Of a stretch of DNA of 29,074 nucleotides, positions 11,569 through 22,956 are shown in pieces; the first letter of the stretch is position 1; each line of letters starts with the position of its first letter. The translations under genes were made by a program, and so were the position numbers. The DNA comes from Gelatoporia subvermispora B (taxonomy: Eukaryota > Basidiomycota > Agaricomycetes > Polyporales > Gelatoporiaceae), in contig KB445800.1 of assembly GCA_000320605.2 (NCBI GenBank), positions 67,972-97,045 of the forward strand, in the 5' to 3' direction. The notes under the pieces were generated by a model. The model was not told the origin of the DNA. It worked only from the letters and a program-made list of their open reading frames with translations, and ran no database searches.

Positions 11569-14204
11569 CTATATACATGCAAAAGCCTGTGTAAAGTTCT
11601 TCCCAGTACTAGTTGCACATTAGAGAATTGAGAAGGATTGAACAAATATATAACTTACCTTGTCTGATCAAACAAAGTATGAGCAATGTACAAATAGCTG
11701 CTGCGCTTACGATTGTAAATAGTCTCAAGAACATCCATATGCCAGATATAAATTTGCACATCCTGGTCAGCAGATAAGCTTGACTTCTTGTAGTTGCCAG
11801 AAGCATCAAGCAGTGATGCCTTGACTTTTGCTAATGCAAATGCAATCTAACAACTATGAGCACACAATTGTGAAAATAATATGACACTTACTGCAGTGGC
11901 CGCCAAGGCAATCATGTGCGACAGAATACACATAACACCAGTGTTCTTGTCCTTAAAGTCTTCCGCCCAAAGTGCTGCAAGACTATTATTGCCAGTGAAA
12001 TATGCCAAATGTATTACCTTAATAATTGCAGGATGCTGATACGGTGGCACAGTGTCAATGGTGTTCTGTAAAATACAAATCAGAATCAGAAAATAACAAA
12101 TGAACAATATGTACCTGATCATTCAATGGAAAAAGATAAGACAGATCCTTGTTGTCCAGATACCCGGAAATACACTGGACAATATCCAAACCTACAAGTT
12201 GATACGCCTGAATAACCATCTGTTCAGCACATTTGTGCACATTCGTCCTGGACTGAGCCTGATGTGTCTGGACCTAAGTACAAGTTAGCATTAGCAAGCT
12301 AGAAACAACAAAGACATACCTGATTAACCAGAATCTGCGCAAAGGCAGAATCATTATCTATGTGATCAGCGATAGCCTTCTCATGCAGACCCTTGGTGCT
12401 GTCAATCAAGAGCTTCTCAAACTAAAACAGTGTACGATAGTCAGGAAAAGCACTATTGAACGCAAGATCATGCTTTACCTGTGCAAAGGCATCATGGAAC
12501 ACCTTCTAGATGTGAAGGTTTTGCAACTTGAGCGAGAAGCTGTGGCCAGTGACAAGAAGATGAGTGGAAGAATGCCAACTCGAGTTGAAGTTAGTGACGT
12601 TGGCCTTGCTGATATGACGAGGTCGATTGTCAGATGCTGATAAAGGCTCTGGCATTGAGACACTGACATGCTATCAAGGATGCATCAGTAAAGTCCACCA
12701 AGAAACTAAAGACATACCTTCACAAGGAATGTTGGATGAATTCTGACTCGAGCTTGCTTTGAAGCAAAAGCCCAAGTCTTGGAATCTGAATGGTCATCTG
12801 CAGTAGAAGGATAGCAACGCTTACTCCTGTCAAACCGGGGTGGGCTATAGTCATCATGGTCTGGGTCTCTTGAAGACCCAGAAGCCTTGCATTGTAGCCC
12901 GAGCTGGTTTGGAGAGAAAGGCTCCTCCAAGTTGTGATTGGGATCATAGCCTTGTGAGCTATGAGAGCCCTGGCTAAGCCAAGAGCTTAAGCCATGTCCA
13001 TCATACCCACTATGTCTGCCATGCCCGCCATGCCCACCATGTTCACCATGTCCGCCATGCCGACTTGAAGAGCGCTTGCTCAGGCGGTGACTGTTGTGTT
13101 TGCCTAGGCTATAGATGCTGCCCTGGCTTGCGCGATGTGTACTGTTCGTGCGGCTAGGGACATGGACGCAGTCACATCTGCTCGACTTGCATTTGTTACA
13201 TCCTTCGCTCGAACACCCACGTCCATCATGCCCTTTGTGTCTGTCACACCCTTCGCGTCTGTTATACCCCTCATACCCACCGTGCCCATTGCATCTCTTG
13301 TACCTGTCATGCCCGTTATGCCCCTCGTACCTGTCATGCCCCTCATACCCATCATGTCTCTCATACTCATTGTGCCCCTTGCAGCTGTTGCGGTCATTCA
13401 CGCTGGAGCCACTACATCTGCTAGGACCTCATTCACACCCACTGGATGTACCTCTGGGACACATATCTGTGCCTCTGTGCCCAGCTTGACTACCAGGGAT
13501 AAGACTGGGCCCACCTCCTCTATCCTCATGGTTGAGCAATTGCTCACTGTGGAGTCCAGGGGCACCACACACCAGCCCCATGCCCTCGTAGCTGTCCCTG
13601 TAGGTGGCAGTGGCATTCTCATTGTGGCTATATGTGCGCCGGGGGTGGTATGTGTTGTTCTTGTGGTCATCCTCGTGGTTGTGCATACATCTCGGGTGGT
13701 GTTAGTCCTTGTGAACATTAGTGGCGGCAGTGTCACGGGTTCTCATAGGTATCAGCGTTAGTATTGGCATTACAATGGCATGTTGTTGGTAAATAACAGC
13801 GGCGTCATCCTCACAGCCACGCATGCCCCTGGAGTAGGGCCTGTCATCCTTGAGGTCATTGTCACAGACACATGTGTGCTTGAGGTGATGCACGTCATTA
13901 TTGATGTTCTCGTGACAGCCATCCTTAGTGGCGTTCTTGGCATTGTTATTGTCCTCATGGCCGTGCATGTGCTTGAGGCAAAAAAGATGGTGTTTCCTCC
14001 TTTCTCGCCCATCTTTCTCTTGCTTAGCCTTGCCCTTTTTCTTGTCCTCGCCCTTGCCCTCTTCATCTACTCTTTTCTTCCTCTCCCTCTCTTCATCTCT
14101 CTTTCTCTTTCTTCCTTTTTATCACCTGTGCCGTTGCCTGCACCGTGGTTGTTGTTGCCACCATCATACTGGCACGTCTTCATTGTTCTCTTGATGGACG
14201 ACAT
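11569..14204 (-). pseudogene. DUF6532-like gene with Gly/His-rich N-terminal region, interrupted
   Basis: The C-terminal part resembles the fungal DUF6532 domain of unknown function, judged by recalled features: a PYQHPAII block, an ALAATAIAFAL helix and a terminal FTQAF. Exons in transcription order are a long one ending at 12718, then 12670-12320, 12273-12115, 12065-11892, 11846-11659 and 11608-11569 (stop TAG). The introns are 12671-12717, 12274-12319, 12066-12114, 11847-11891 and 11609-11658, all 45-50 bp with GT...AG ends, and all keep the frame. The last four exons have no stop. Premature TAG codons lie at 12506-12508 and 12422-12424. The second of these could instead be the acceptor of a 57-bp in-phase intron. 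The N-terminal half is low-complexity Gly/His/Asp/Asn, with stops at 13702-13704 and 13429-13431 and a frameshift near 14070-14100. The start at 14204 is tentative, since an open His/Asp-rich frame also lies upstream to 14441. Confidence 0.65.
12985..13390 (-). repeat. Gly/His-rich coding minisatellite (9-bp and 18-bp units)
   Basis: On the minus strand, 13390 to about 13240 encodes a hexapeptide repeat of the type Asp-Arg-Tyr-Glu-Gly-His with shorter Asn-Gly-His units, an 18-bp period mixed with 9 bp. From about 13065 to 12990 it becomes a tripeptide His-Gly-Gly array, seen on the plus strand as repeated CCATGCCCG. The repeat lies inside the N-terminal half of the DUF6532-like gene. Such regions are usually disordered, and the histidines could bind metal, but that is inference. 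Confidence 0.6.
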
Positions 14205-14441
14205 GTTAGCAGGATGCATACTATGTGAGCGCTAGCACTGTGTCACCCGGCACTTGCTGGCCACATCGTTATTATTGTCCAAGGAGAAGAAGAAGGAGTG
14301 TTTATGGTCATCGTCGTCATTTTCATGAATATCGTTGTCCTCACAGATGTCTGGGTTGTGGAGGACACCAGAATCTTTGTGATCCGAGGAGTTGTTATAC
14401 CCACTGTGTGGCACAACCAGGATGATAACTGAGATGGTCAA

Positions 14442-14928
14442 GGCAGGTGGCCCCCATGTTTTCGCCTTTTCTAACAGGGGTGAAGCAGGAGGCTTTGGGG
14501 CCCTTGTGCCCTTTCTCCAGACTGAAATAGACTAGATAGAGTAGACTTAGCATAGAATTTCTCGCATGAAAATAGACTCACCTGGGTCCTAGAGAGCCCG
14601 TTCTTTTGCCTGTCTTGTAGCTCTAGAGGTTTAGTAGGAGACTCAGGAGAGACAAATTTATGCTGAGAGCTTGCTATTGGGGAACCCAAGGCCAGAGACA
14701 AGAGTGAGGATAGCAAGGTAAAGTTTACAACACAAGGCCAGGCTGTGCCACAAGACTTGAACTGTGGGAAATTCCTACCTATTTAGGCCATCTGGGTTTC
14801 AAGGAGCCTGCAGGCAATCTGCTAGCTTGGACTTGAGATGCAGGCTTGTACCTCTCTCTCTTACCACTACTTCTAGCGCTTCATTCATTGCTCTGTGGCT
14901 ATCACATTTTCTGTCCTTATATCCAACC
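14442..14928. other. Spacer between the DUF6532-like gene and the Plavaka transposase
   Basis: Short frames occur on both strands but none matches a family. The 5' flank of the minus-strand gene and the promoter or left end of the plus-strand Plavaka element should lie here. I could not identify the transposon's terminal inverted repeat. Confidence 0.35.
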
Positions 14929-15294
14929 ATGGTTCATTGTTCAGGTTGCTTCCATAGCAACTTCTCATACTCTGGGCTTGTCAAGCACTGTCTCACTACT
15001 AGTAATCCTCGCTGCAGTGCTATTTTGTAAAAATATATAAATCACTTGAAGTCTCAGATGGAAAATCTGTTTCCCCATGGTGCATAAATTACATGCTACA
15101 AGCTTATATACAAATAACAAAGGCAGATAATAAAAATATGCCTGTACATACTGAGCCGTCTCAGAATTTCATAGACCTGCAGCCTTTTCTCCCGGCCTCT
15201 TCATACTATGATTTCCCATCTCCAAGTTATAACAATGATATGAATATCAATATTACAATGGGTGAACAGAACAATTTGAGAGATTATGATTCTG

Positions 15295-15342
15295 GTAAGT
15301 AAATATTCTTATTTGACTATTTTTCTAATAACAGTATACTAG
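15295..15342 (+). other. Intron 1 of the Plavaka transposase
   Basis: This 48-bp intron has a GTAAGT donor and a CTAG acceptor, with a CTAAT branch-like site. Removing it joins the acidic segment upstream to the Asp/Ser-rich segment downstream in one frame. The earlier AG at 15333-15334 would instead bring in an immediate stop. Confidence 0.65.
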
Positions 15343-16079
15343 ACTTTGATAACAATAACAATCAATATCATCTTGAGTCTATGAGTGCAAGCTCTGATGA
15401 CCTTGACTCTGATGATTTTGACTGGGTGCCTGCTGACTCAGATATGATAATTGATTTGAATTCTAATTTGACAATAACCAAGACCAATACAAACTTGTCA
15501 GAGGATGACATGGATACTGATAATACAACAATGCAAGGTTGCCGTGCAATTCAAGATCATTTGCGTCAATCAACCTATGTTACTCCATTTTTTTCCAAAT
15601 TTGCCGGAACCCCAATTCGCCAGCTTGCTGCTAATGAATGTGAATATTAATATTACATGCATGATCACACTAATTATCAGACCAATATTTTGTATCCATT
15701 TACTTAACAAATTAATTGGGAGATAGCACACTAGGTCAAGTCACAAGAGATTGACTCAAGTGCATTCAATAAATTATTAGAAATTGATGTGATTAGCAAG
15801 AAATTGGGATTATCATATCATAACACACAGAAACTTAAAAAGATCATTGACAAGAAGATTCCAGGCCAGCCTTAGTTTCAATATGCACAAGTCGAGGCCG
15901 CTGATCTTGAATTTTACTTTTATCATTGCAATATTCTTAAATGCATTCAAGCATTGTATGGAGATGCAGAATTTGCACAGCACCTGATCTTTTAGCCTGA
16001 AAGACACTATACAGATGCAGCTAAGACCAATTATATATATCACGATATGCATATAGAAAAATGGTAGTGGAATGCTCAG

Positions 16080-16131
16080 GTAGGATTTTGATAATATAAA
16101 TAAATCATACTAGCTAACTTAAAATTAGCAG
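16080..16131 (+). other. Intron 2 of the Plavaka transposase
   Basis: This 52-bp intron has a GTAGGA donor, a GCTAACTT branch-like site and a TAGCAG acceptor. It joins the KWxWNAQ and ELEKSKPYATVIPL blocks in frame, as the family alignment requires. Confidence 0.75.
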
Positions 16132-18107
16132 GAGCTTGAGAAGTCAAAGCCATATGCAACAGTCATCCCACTGATTATTGCCTCTGATGAAACCCAAATT
16201 ACACTATTTGGAGGCAATTCAGTGTATCTGGTATATATGACTATATGCAATATTCTGAAGGAACTTTAATGTAAACCATCACAATGTGCATGGATTTTAC
16301 TTGCCCATATTTCTGTCACTAAGCTGGGACATATTAAGAATAAGGCAGCACGCTGCAGAACAGTGGCCAATATATATCATAGCTGCATGTACTATATTTT
16401 GAAACCAACACAGTGTCCTGCAATAGAAGGAATAGAACTCACAAGTAGTGACGGCACAGTTTGCCAAGGACATCCAATTTACATAGCACATGTTTGTGAC
16501 TATCCGGAAACACTTCTCAATAATGGTGTCAAAAATGGTCAATGCAGTCAATGTGATGCTCCTTATAACCAACTTGGAGAGTTTTTCAAGATTTTTCCTG
16601 ATTGTGACTCAATCGCTGCTCAAAATGCACTGGATCTTGCAAACACAGATCCTATAGCATTTAGACGAGCCTGCAAAAAATTCATTTGAAACCAATTCCC
16701 GAGCCATTTTGAAAGGATCTCCCCTATGCTGATATTTTTCTATCCCAATTACTCTGGATCTGTTGCATCAAATCTATTAAGGTGTTATCAAACATCTTAC
16801 TGGATGGATTTATGAAATATTTTCAAGAAATGAACTTGATAATTAGTGCCGCTCTTTGCCATTGAACCAGCACCTGCATCATTTTAAAAATAGAATTACA
16901 CATTTGATCAGGCTTACAGGACAAGAGCATAATGACATTTGCTGCATTCTGTACAAAGTAATTTTGGATATGCCACTTCAAAATGCACAAGACACAAAGC
17001 AGCTACTCACAGCTGTTAGAGCAATTCTTGACTTTTCATATTTGGCACAATATCCTGCGCATACTTCAGAAACACTCAAGTTGTTAACAAATGCTCTCAC
17101 AACATTTCACAACAACAAAGTTGTGTTTATTAAGCTTGGTGTTTGCACAGATTTCAATATTCCCAAGCTCCATTTTCTCTCACACTATGTGAATGCCATT
17201 GAACACCTTGGTACACTAGACAATTTCGACATATCATATACCGAGCGCCTTCATATTGATTTTACCAAGGATGCTTATCACGCAAGCAATCAGAAGGACA
17301 AATTTGCACAAATGACACTATGGTTGCAACATCAAGAAAAAATTATGCAGCACTACTGCTATATTCACTAGCATCAAAACAAGTGTCCACCTTTGACATA
17401 TATGAACACTCTAGCACCTACAACTTCTTCTAATTACCTTTCATTTGCCAAGCATCCTGTGCATCGTGCTATATCATTTGATGCTCTCAAGATAAATTAT
17501 GGCGTATTATATTTTGATGATGTACTTGCATGGTTTATTATACACTGGAACAGTGACACAAGTCTATCTTCTGCACAAATTGAGACACAGGCAAGCAAGT
17601 TGTTGCTATCTTTTAACACTGTTGCTATCTATCATCATTTCAAACTCTGGCTTGGTGATCCAGAGCATCACAGGCTTATATCAGATGAACACAAAAGTAT
17701 ATATCGACCATCATATTAAAATGCAAAATAGCAAATTGTACCCACACATTTTAATACTGCGCTCATAAACCTTGGCACTGGTCAATATCAAGGCACTGAA
17801 AGTATATCACTTATACTTGTATTAGTCTTCATATTGATCAACTTGAAAGGATATCAAATTAGGCAAATATGGGTCATATATTGAGTGGTTCACAACATTT
17901 CGACAATCCAATTGTGGACATGGGCTTTTCAGGGTATCACCAGTTAGTAATCAGGGTATGCGATGGGCAAGTATTATGTTACTTGATTATATTCATCGTA
18001 GTACCCATCTTATTCCAAAATTTAGGCCAACAGTTCTATCTGGCTGGTCAAGTGCAAATGTGCTTGACAAAGCTCATATTTTTTATGTAAATCCTTTTTC
18101 TAACTAA

Positions 18108-19967
18108 CACATGTATACCTTTTTGCTTTGAGTAGGCTATTAGAATCTATTTCTTGATTTTATTTCTATGCAATGATACAATGTAGACCTGAATAAAAAT
18201 ACCATGGCACTGCTTCTATTATCACATACCAAACAGGCAGGCTTATCACTAAGCAACATGATATCAGATATATGCTAGCCCAGGGGACTGGTACATACTT
18301 GGCATTTGAGAATGTTATATAGGTCTGTTTAAATTCCCGTTTGCTGAGTGAGTTCCATTTCAATGGAGACTGGGAAATTTGACCTTCAGGCACCTCTGTT
18401 TACTTTTGAAGCAAACAGACTAACTAATAAGTGGCAAACTGGGATGGAGGATGCCTCAATGTGCACCACAATTCCACATGAGATATCTGGACACCCACAG
18501 CAGTGTCTAATAACCACTCATCTTACTAGCCTTGTCCCTTATTAATGTTCTCAATGTACAGGTAGTCTATATGATCTCTGAAAGTACTTCACCAACTGCA
18601 TTTCCATACATTGAGCCCGTAGAATCGAAGTTGCAACAGTGCACCGCGATCTGGATTCTGAATATATAGTAAAGCTGTGACAATCACATCTCCTATAAAG
18701 CATTTCTCATGTTTCATCGCCAGCTAAAGGAGGCTGCGAAGACCCGTTTCTAAGTTGGAGTTGAAATTGTGCAAGCAATATTCGCCGATATTGTGTCGTT
18801 TGAGATGTCCGACAGCCATTATTGGGTATCTGCTTCTGTTGGAGTAGAAGTTTTGCAAGTGCTAGCAGCTAGCATTGCTCAATTTGCTTGATTGAGATGT
18901 GATGAGATTTCCAATTGTTGACAGGTGGACAGTCTCGACTCTCAGTCACCTCTAATGTCCTTTGAGGTCCTTTGCTGCTGAGGTGGTGGCAAGCATGCAC
19001 ATTCCTGCGAATCCTCACCTGCCTCTAGCATTCTTCTCGTTGGTGTCTTTATTGCTACTATGGTCATTACATCCACCATCTACTATCACTCTCGCCGTTG
19101 CCGTTACTGTCCTCACCATCGACCACATCCCGTTGGTATACTGCTGCCATTCTCCTCGTCTCCACCACTGTTTGCCCAGTGCCCAGGCCTTAGGTTTCTC
19201 CAGATCAGCTTTGGAGGTAGACCGACTGTTCCAATGGTATGTCCTTTTGCTTGTGCAATCATGCGCAGTATGCTGATGGTTTTTGGCATGCAGGTGCTGC
19301 CATTTTCCAAGCCTCATCTGCCACTGTAGTGCTCATCCGCCTTGACCACCTCTCACTCCTTGACTAACTCCCATACCGTGACCACCTACCTTGCCATGGT
19401 CCCCGCTCACCCTGGCTACCTCCAATGCCATCTGACTGTCTTTTGGCTTCTTAACTCCCTCTGGACGTGTGTGCCTCACACCCATGTCCAAGTATCTCCC
19501 CACATCCACACCTTGTATTGATGTGCGATAGTTGTCCCCATAGACTGTGTGCTGACGCAGGGGCCATGTGCTTTCAGAGTGTGTTGCCGCAGCTTTTGTT
19601 GAAACACCGCATAGCATCACAATTTGATACGTCCACTCACGTGATTAGATTGGCGCTTTTGATACCTATTATCAACACAATAGCTTTATTGTATTCTTTT
19701 ACTCTGTTATTTTATCAAACTTTCAATCACCGGTCTATTGACTATTGATCATTGATGCGAACACCCAATAATAAATCACTGACATCATCACCATTCACTA
19801 TAAGCTTCCTTGACTTTGCGTTTCTCGTTATCCTGGGCTATATAATAGCACCCAGTAAGTCAATTCCACAAGTTCTCAGCCTCAGCACCATGTCTCCTAC
19901 CCCCCTTACTTCTTTCTTCGATGCATTCACCGGCCTGTGGTCCTCTTACAGCGACTATTGACTATGT
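18108..19967. other. Stretch without a clear gene
   Basis: The right end of the Plavaka element should lie in the first few hundred bases, but no terminal repeat was found. At 19015-19620 the minus strand has several open frames rich in Gly, Asn, Asp and Lys. They recall the low-complexity part of the DUF6532-like gene but change frame repeatedly, so I do not call a gene. The ATG at about 19890 might be the original start of the downstream WD40 gene. Confidence 0.3.
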
Positions 19968-21592
19968 GGCACGCTGCGTGGATTCGAAGCTTCTGTTAAC
20001 TGTGTTTGCTTCATTCCGGACAGCCAATTTCTTGCTACCAGCGAAGATAACAGATATATCATCTTATATAATCTTTGTCACCCGTCTTCCACAGATAGTA
20101 TGCCAGCTCTGCTAACGATCATTGCTGAGACTCTTATCATGGTCCTGCTATAGAGCAAGAATCCTCTCTTCATTGGACACAGGGATGGCAGAATTTCATA
20201 TTATGTACTGGACATAGTTGAAGTGGGATCTATCCTTCTCGCATGATGATCTATTTATGTTATGTTTAGAAGGCCATTGATTTCTGTTGCTTCATAGTCA
20301 TAACAGATGTCACCAGTGTTATAGAGTCTCTTAATATGAGTGTGGAGTCATCCACTCTTGCAGCGATTATCGGGACGAATGTTGTTTCTCGTACAGTTTT
20401 GGAGGACTGTGCATTAACTACTCCTTTGTACATTAGGTGATACTCATCGCAATATCATAGACGACTTCCCTATTGTATGGTTCCCTGCTCCCCCAGATTG
20501 AAAATTTGTCACAGGGTCACTGGACTAGCGATAAATATAACCATAAGGCCTTGCGACATGCATTTCCACGCTGATGGGCAGTATCTTATTATGTTGTATC
20601 TGTGTCATGGAATCATGTGAGTGGTCATAATCTTAGGTAGGAGCCGCTCACTTATCGCTGTTGCTGCATGTAACAAGCTGCCGGGACTCTACCACGAAGC
20701 AAATCTATTGGCATATGCCTCCCAGAACTCGAATGTATGTGATTTCCCTGAACAATAAAGTTCATGTACTGATGTGTGACTGGAAGTGGATGGTCTGTTC
20801 TTGCACCTAATGAGTCCTCAATCACGGTTTTGAACCTGTGAAATGGCTTTGACCACTACTTAACGCAACCTAATAACTTGTCTTTACTGCAAAGCTACCC
20901 ATCCCAGATAAGACCAAAACAGAACATCACTCTGCCAGTCAAGTTCGTTCATCGTGGAACTATGTTCCTGTTCGGGAGCTCCTATTGTAAGGTGACCATA
21001 GCTAATACAAAGCGAGGGTCCACTATTACTAATTTGGACCATGGTGCGTATTTCCATCAACAGTCAGCTTTCGATGGACTCAATACTCATACAAGCATTG
21101 GTGAGAAGACCAAGCATGACTGCTTATAGAGTGTTTGCTAACTATTGTCGGGCTTGCCAGGCATATCTTAAGACTTGTGAGGCTCGCTGAATTGCATCCG
21201 GCTTTTCTAAAATAGGCTCCAAGAGCTATGTGAAAGTGTGGCAGTTGAGACGTGAGTGACCTGGTATGTTCATGTTAGCTCACTCTGACAGCTAACATTG
21301 AAGCTGTATCATTAGGGTCTCAGGCTGGGAGAGAGACTCTGTTTGCTGTTGTAGTTATAGTCCTGGCTGGGGCCAGCATGGCTGCCTCGCAGCATGAGGT
21401 GGTCAGAGAATTAACTCAGGTGTTGTACAACTGGATTTGTATCATCATTTCGCAGGTATGCAAGCCAAATTTCTTTCTTCCCATCACCTGTGTTAACTGA
21501 TCTAACTCTAGTATCTCTACCTAAGTTTTGAGACCACCTGCATCATTAAAAAAGGAATAGCCATCGCCCTCGACCTTATGTGGGAGTGGTAG
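19968..21592 (+). pseudogene. Degenerate WD40-repeat protein gene
   Basis: WD40 proteins fold into beta-propellers that serve as binding platforms. The first repeat is clear at about 19968-20075: a TLRGFEASVNCVCFIPDSQF block followed by FLATSEDN and YIILYNL. A GHRDGRISYYVLD block near 20175, a HADGQYLIMLYLCHGI block near 20555-20615 and a block at 20842-21129 (containing LPVKFVHRGTMFLFGSSYCK and TITNLDHG) follow the pattern seen in Agaricomycete WD40 proteins. A hydrophobic segment at about 21330-21400 precedes a likely intron at 21456-21511 (GTATGC...CTCTAG) and a short last exon ending at TAG 21590-21592. The blocks lie in different frames and are separated by many stops, so the gene is dead. 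The 5' end is not defined; an ATG near 19890 in another frame is possible. Confidence 0.7.
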
Positions 21593-22525
21593 TCCAAATT
21601 TCTGGATCTACTAGAACAGTAGCAAATTGGGCAGTATTCACTCGATTCTGGCACAATTTACGGTATATTTACCGTCTTGCATGTTTGCTAACCCGTGAGG
21701 TCTTATCTATGCAGGACATTGTAGCTCTATCATCATAATATGTACCATTTTATCTTGTTCAGATTGAAGGGCTGCTTAGTGTGGTAGGTCCGAGAGAAGG
21801 AGGAAACCAGAGAAAGAGACCAAGATGCAGAAGCTTATTGAGCCCGGTAGATGCCGCGTGCCATAACATAAAGTGAGTCCACGTAAGAATTCATGAGTGA
21901 AATAGACAACCACAGAGCAGGGTGATATCTCAGTAAGCAAGTACATTGTACCAATTGTCAATTGTAATTGTAATTTATTTTTTAGTTTGCGAGAACGGAA
22001 GTCTTGGCATCCCAGCCGAATTTAGCTTTCAAAAGTGTGCACAAACTGATAGGAGTAAGGCCAAGAGAGATAGGTGATACGCTAGAACACTTACATTGCA
22101 GTGCGATGCCCCTTGCGGTTCCTGTGGAGATTGATGCATCCATCACCAATCTTCAGTGGTAACGAGTGGAGCCAGATTTGTCAATGAGGGTGCCATTGGC
22201 GGTGGCCATGACCTGTGAAGAGAATTCAAACAAGTAACACAATTGAGAAAGTGAAACAGAGAATGAATATAGGAAACAAGTATGTGTTATGAATTCAAGA
22301 AAGAGGAAATCATAGGTATGTGTCTTGATCTTGAGGTTTTTGTTCCTTCTGGTGGTACTGCAGACTGACCTTGCTATTGCTAATGCCATTCTGAACTGCA
22401 AATACATCGATTCAACGTGCCATCTCAACACCTCTGGCCACACATGTGCACGTGAGTAGTGCTCTTGCTCACTTGCATTCCCCAGAGCTGCTGGTTAGCA
22501 CCATCATGGTGGGACTGCAAGCTGA
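21593..22525. other. Spacer upstream of the LTR retrotransposon
   Basis: No gene is recognised. Open frames are under 100 codons and of unremarkable composition. This is the left flank of the retrotransposon insertion. No copy of the bases next to the 5' LTR was found beyond the 3' LTR. Confidence 0.4.
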
Positions 22526-22908
22526 TGTTAGTATGGCTGTTGTTGCCTGAAATGTACGATATGAGCGCCAATGATGAACTACTGCGGACTAGACTGCGTC
22601 GCAGCAGGGGGTCTCCAAAACTCCTCGATCGCGCTCCGGTCTGACTCAAGTAATTGCATAGTTTATGACGAAATTGTTGCGGACCATATGTATATAAACC
22701 TGCGCAAATGCGCTGTAGCAATCCAGAGTACTCGCCCAGAATTTACTATAAGTCTCTGTATTTCAGACTCCGATAGTAAGCCGGAACTTCATTTGCGCAA
22801 ATGAAGGGCTATTGACTCTTTATCCGTTCTTACAGATCTATTCTATTGACTACTAGCTTGTTTATCTTACTTGTTCTCTATTCCTTGACTTGAGACTCGA
22901 CCCTTATC
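22526..22908 (+). repeat. 5' long terminal repeat of a Ty3/Gypsy element
   Basis: It starts TGTTAGTA at 22526, matching TGTTGGTA at 27742 in the 3' LTR. TGATGTT from 22523 is an alternative start. The two copies align up to 22755 and 27986. A TATA-like TATATAAA lies at 22691-22698. About 14 bp present in the 3' copy near 27757-27771 are missing here. Beyond 22755 the sequence does not match the 3' copy. The right end is inferred from a TGG at 22909 that could begin a tRNA primer-binding site. A 20-bp palindrome sits at 22787-22806. Confidence 0.75.
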
Positions 22909-22926
22909 TGGTACGCCCAGTGTTAA
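22909..22926 (+). promoter_or_regulatory. Possible primer-binding site
   Basis: The sequence TGGTACGCCCAG starts with the TGG expected opposite a tRNA 3' CCA end and lies about 45 bp before the gag start. I could not identify the tRNA. This position also sets the inferred end of the 5' LTR. Confidence 0.35.
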
Positions 22927-22956
22927 ACCCTCCCTGACAGTGTAGGCTCATTCAAC

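Larger units (their letters stand above)
14929..18107 (+). pseudogene. Degenerate Plavaka-type transposase
   Basis: Plavaka transposases are cut-and-paste enzymes of CACTA-related fungal DNA transposons. An N-terminal C2H2-like zinc finger (C-x2-C with a later His and Cys) starts at ATG 14929. It is joined by a one-base frameshift near 15020 to an acidic segment. Introns are 15295-15342 and 16080-16131, each with GT...AG ends. The core shows blocks recalled from the family: PERHYTDA near 15998, SDETQITLFGG near 16180, RHL-type ITPDLLHQ remnants near 16765, a segment ending YTERLHIDFTKDAYHASNQK at about 17240-17300, and FYVNPFSN at the C-terminus before TAA 18105-18107. Frame changes occur near 16690-16780 and 17860. 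At least ten premature stops are present, several TAG where the family has Trp. An internal deletion of roughly 25-30 codons near 17865 precedes YIEWFTTFRQ. The enzyme cannot be active. Confidence 0.85.

Noticed and set aside
13135..13761. A 208-codon plus-strand frame rich in Val, Pro and Met
   Set aside because: It is the antisense image of the Gly/His-rich repeats. The minus strand joins by good introns to the DUF6532-like exons, while the plus strand has no partner.
14471..14716. An 81-codon minus-strand frame upstream of the DUF6532-like gene
   Set aside because: Ser/Leu-rich with no family match, and no splice link to the downstream His/Asp-rich frame could be shown.
15650..17760. Frequent in-frame TAG codons as a sign of a changed genetic code
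   Set aside because: TAA and TGA also interrupt the same gene, frameshifts are present, and the stops replace different residues (Trp, Gln). Decay explains this better.
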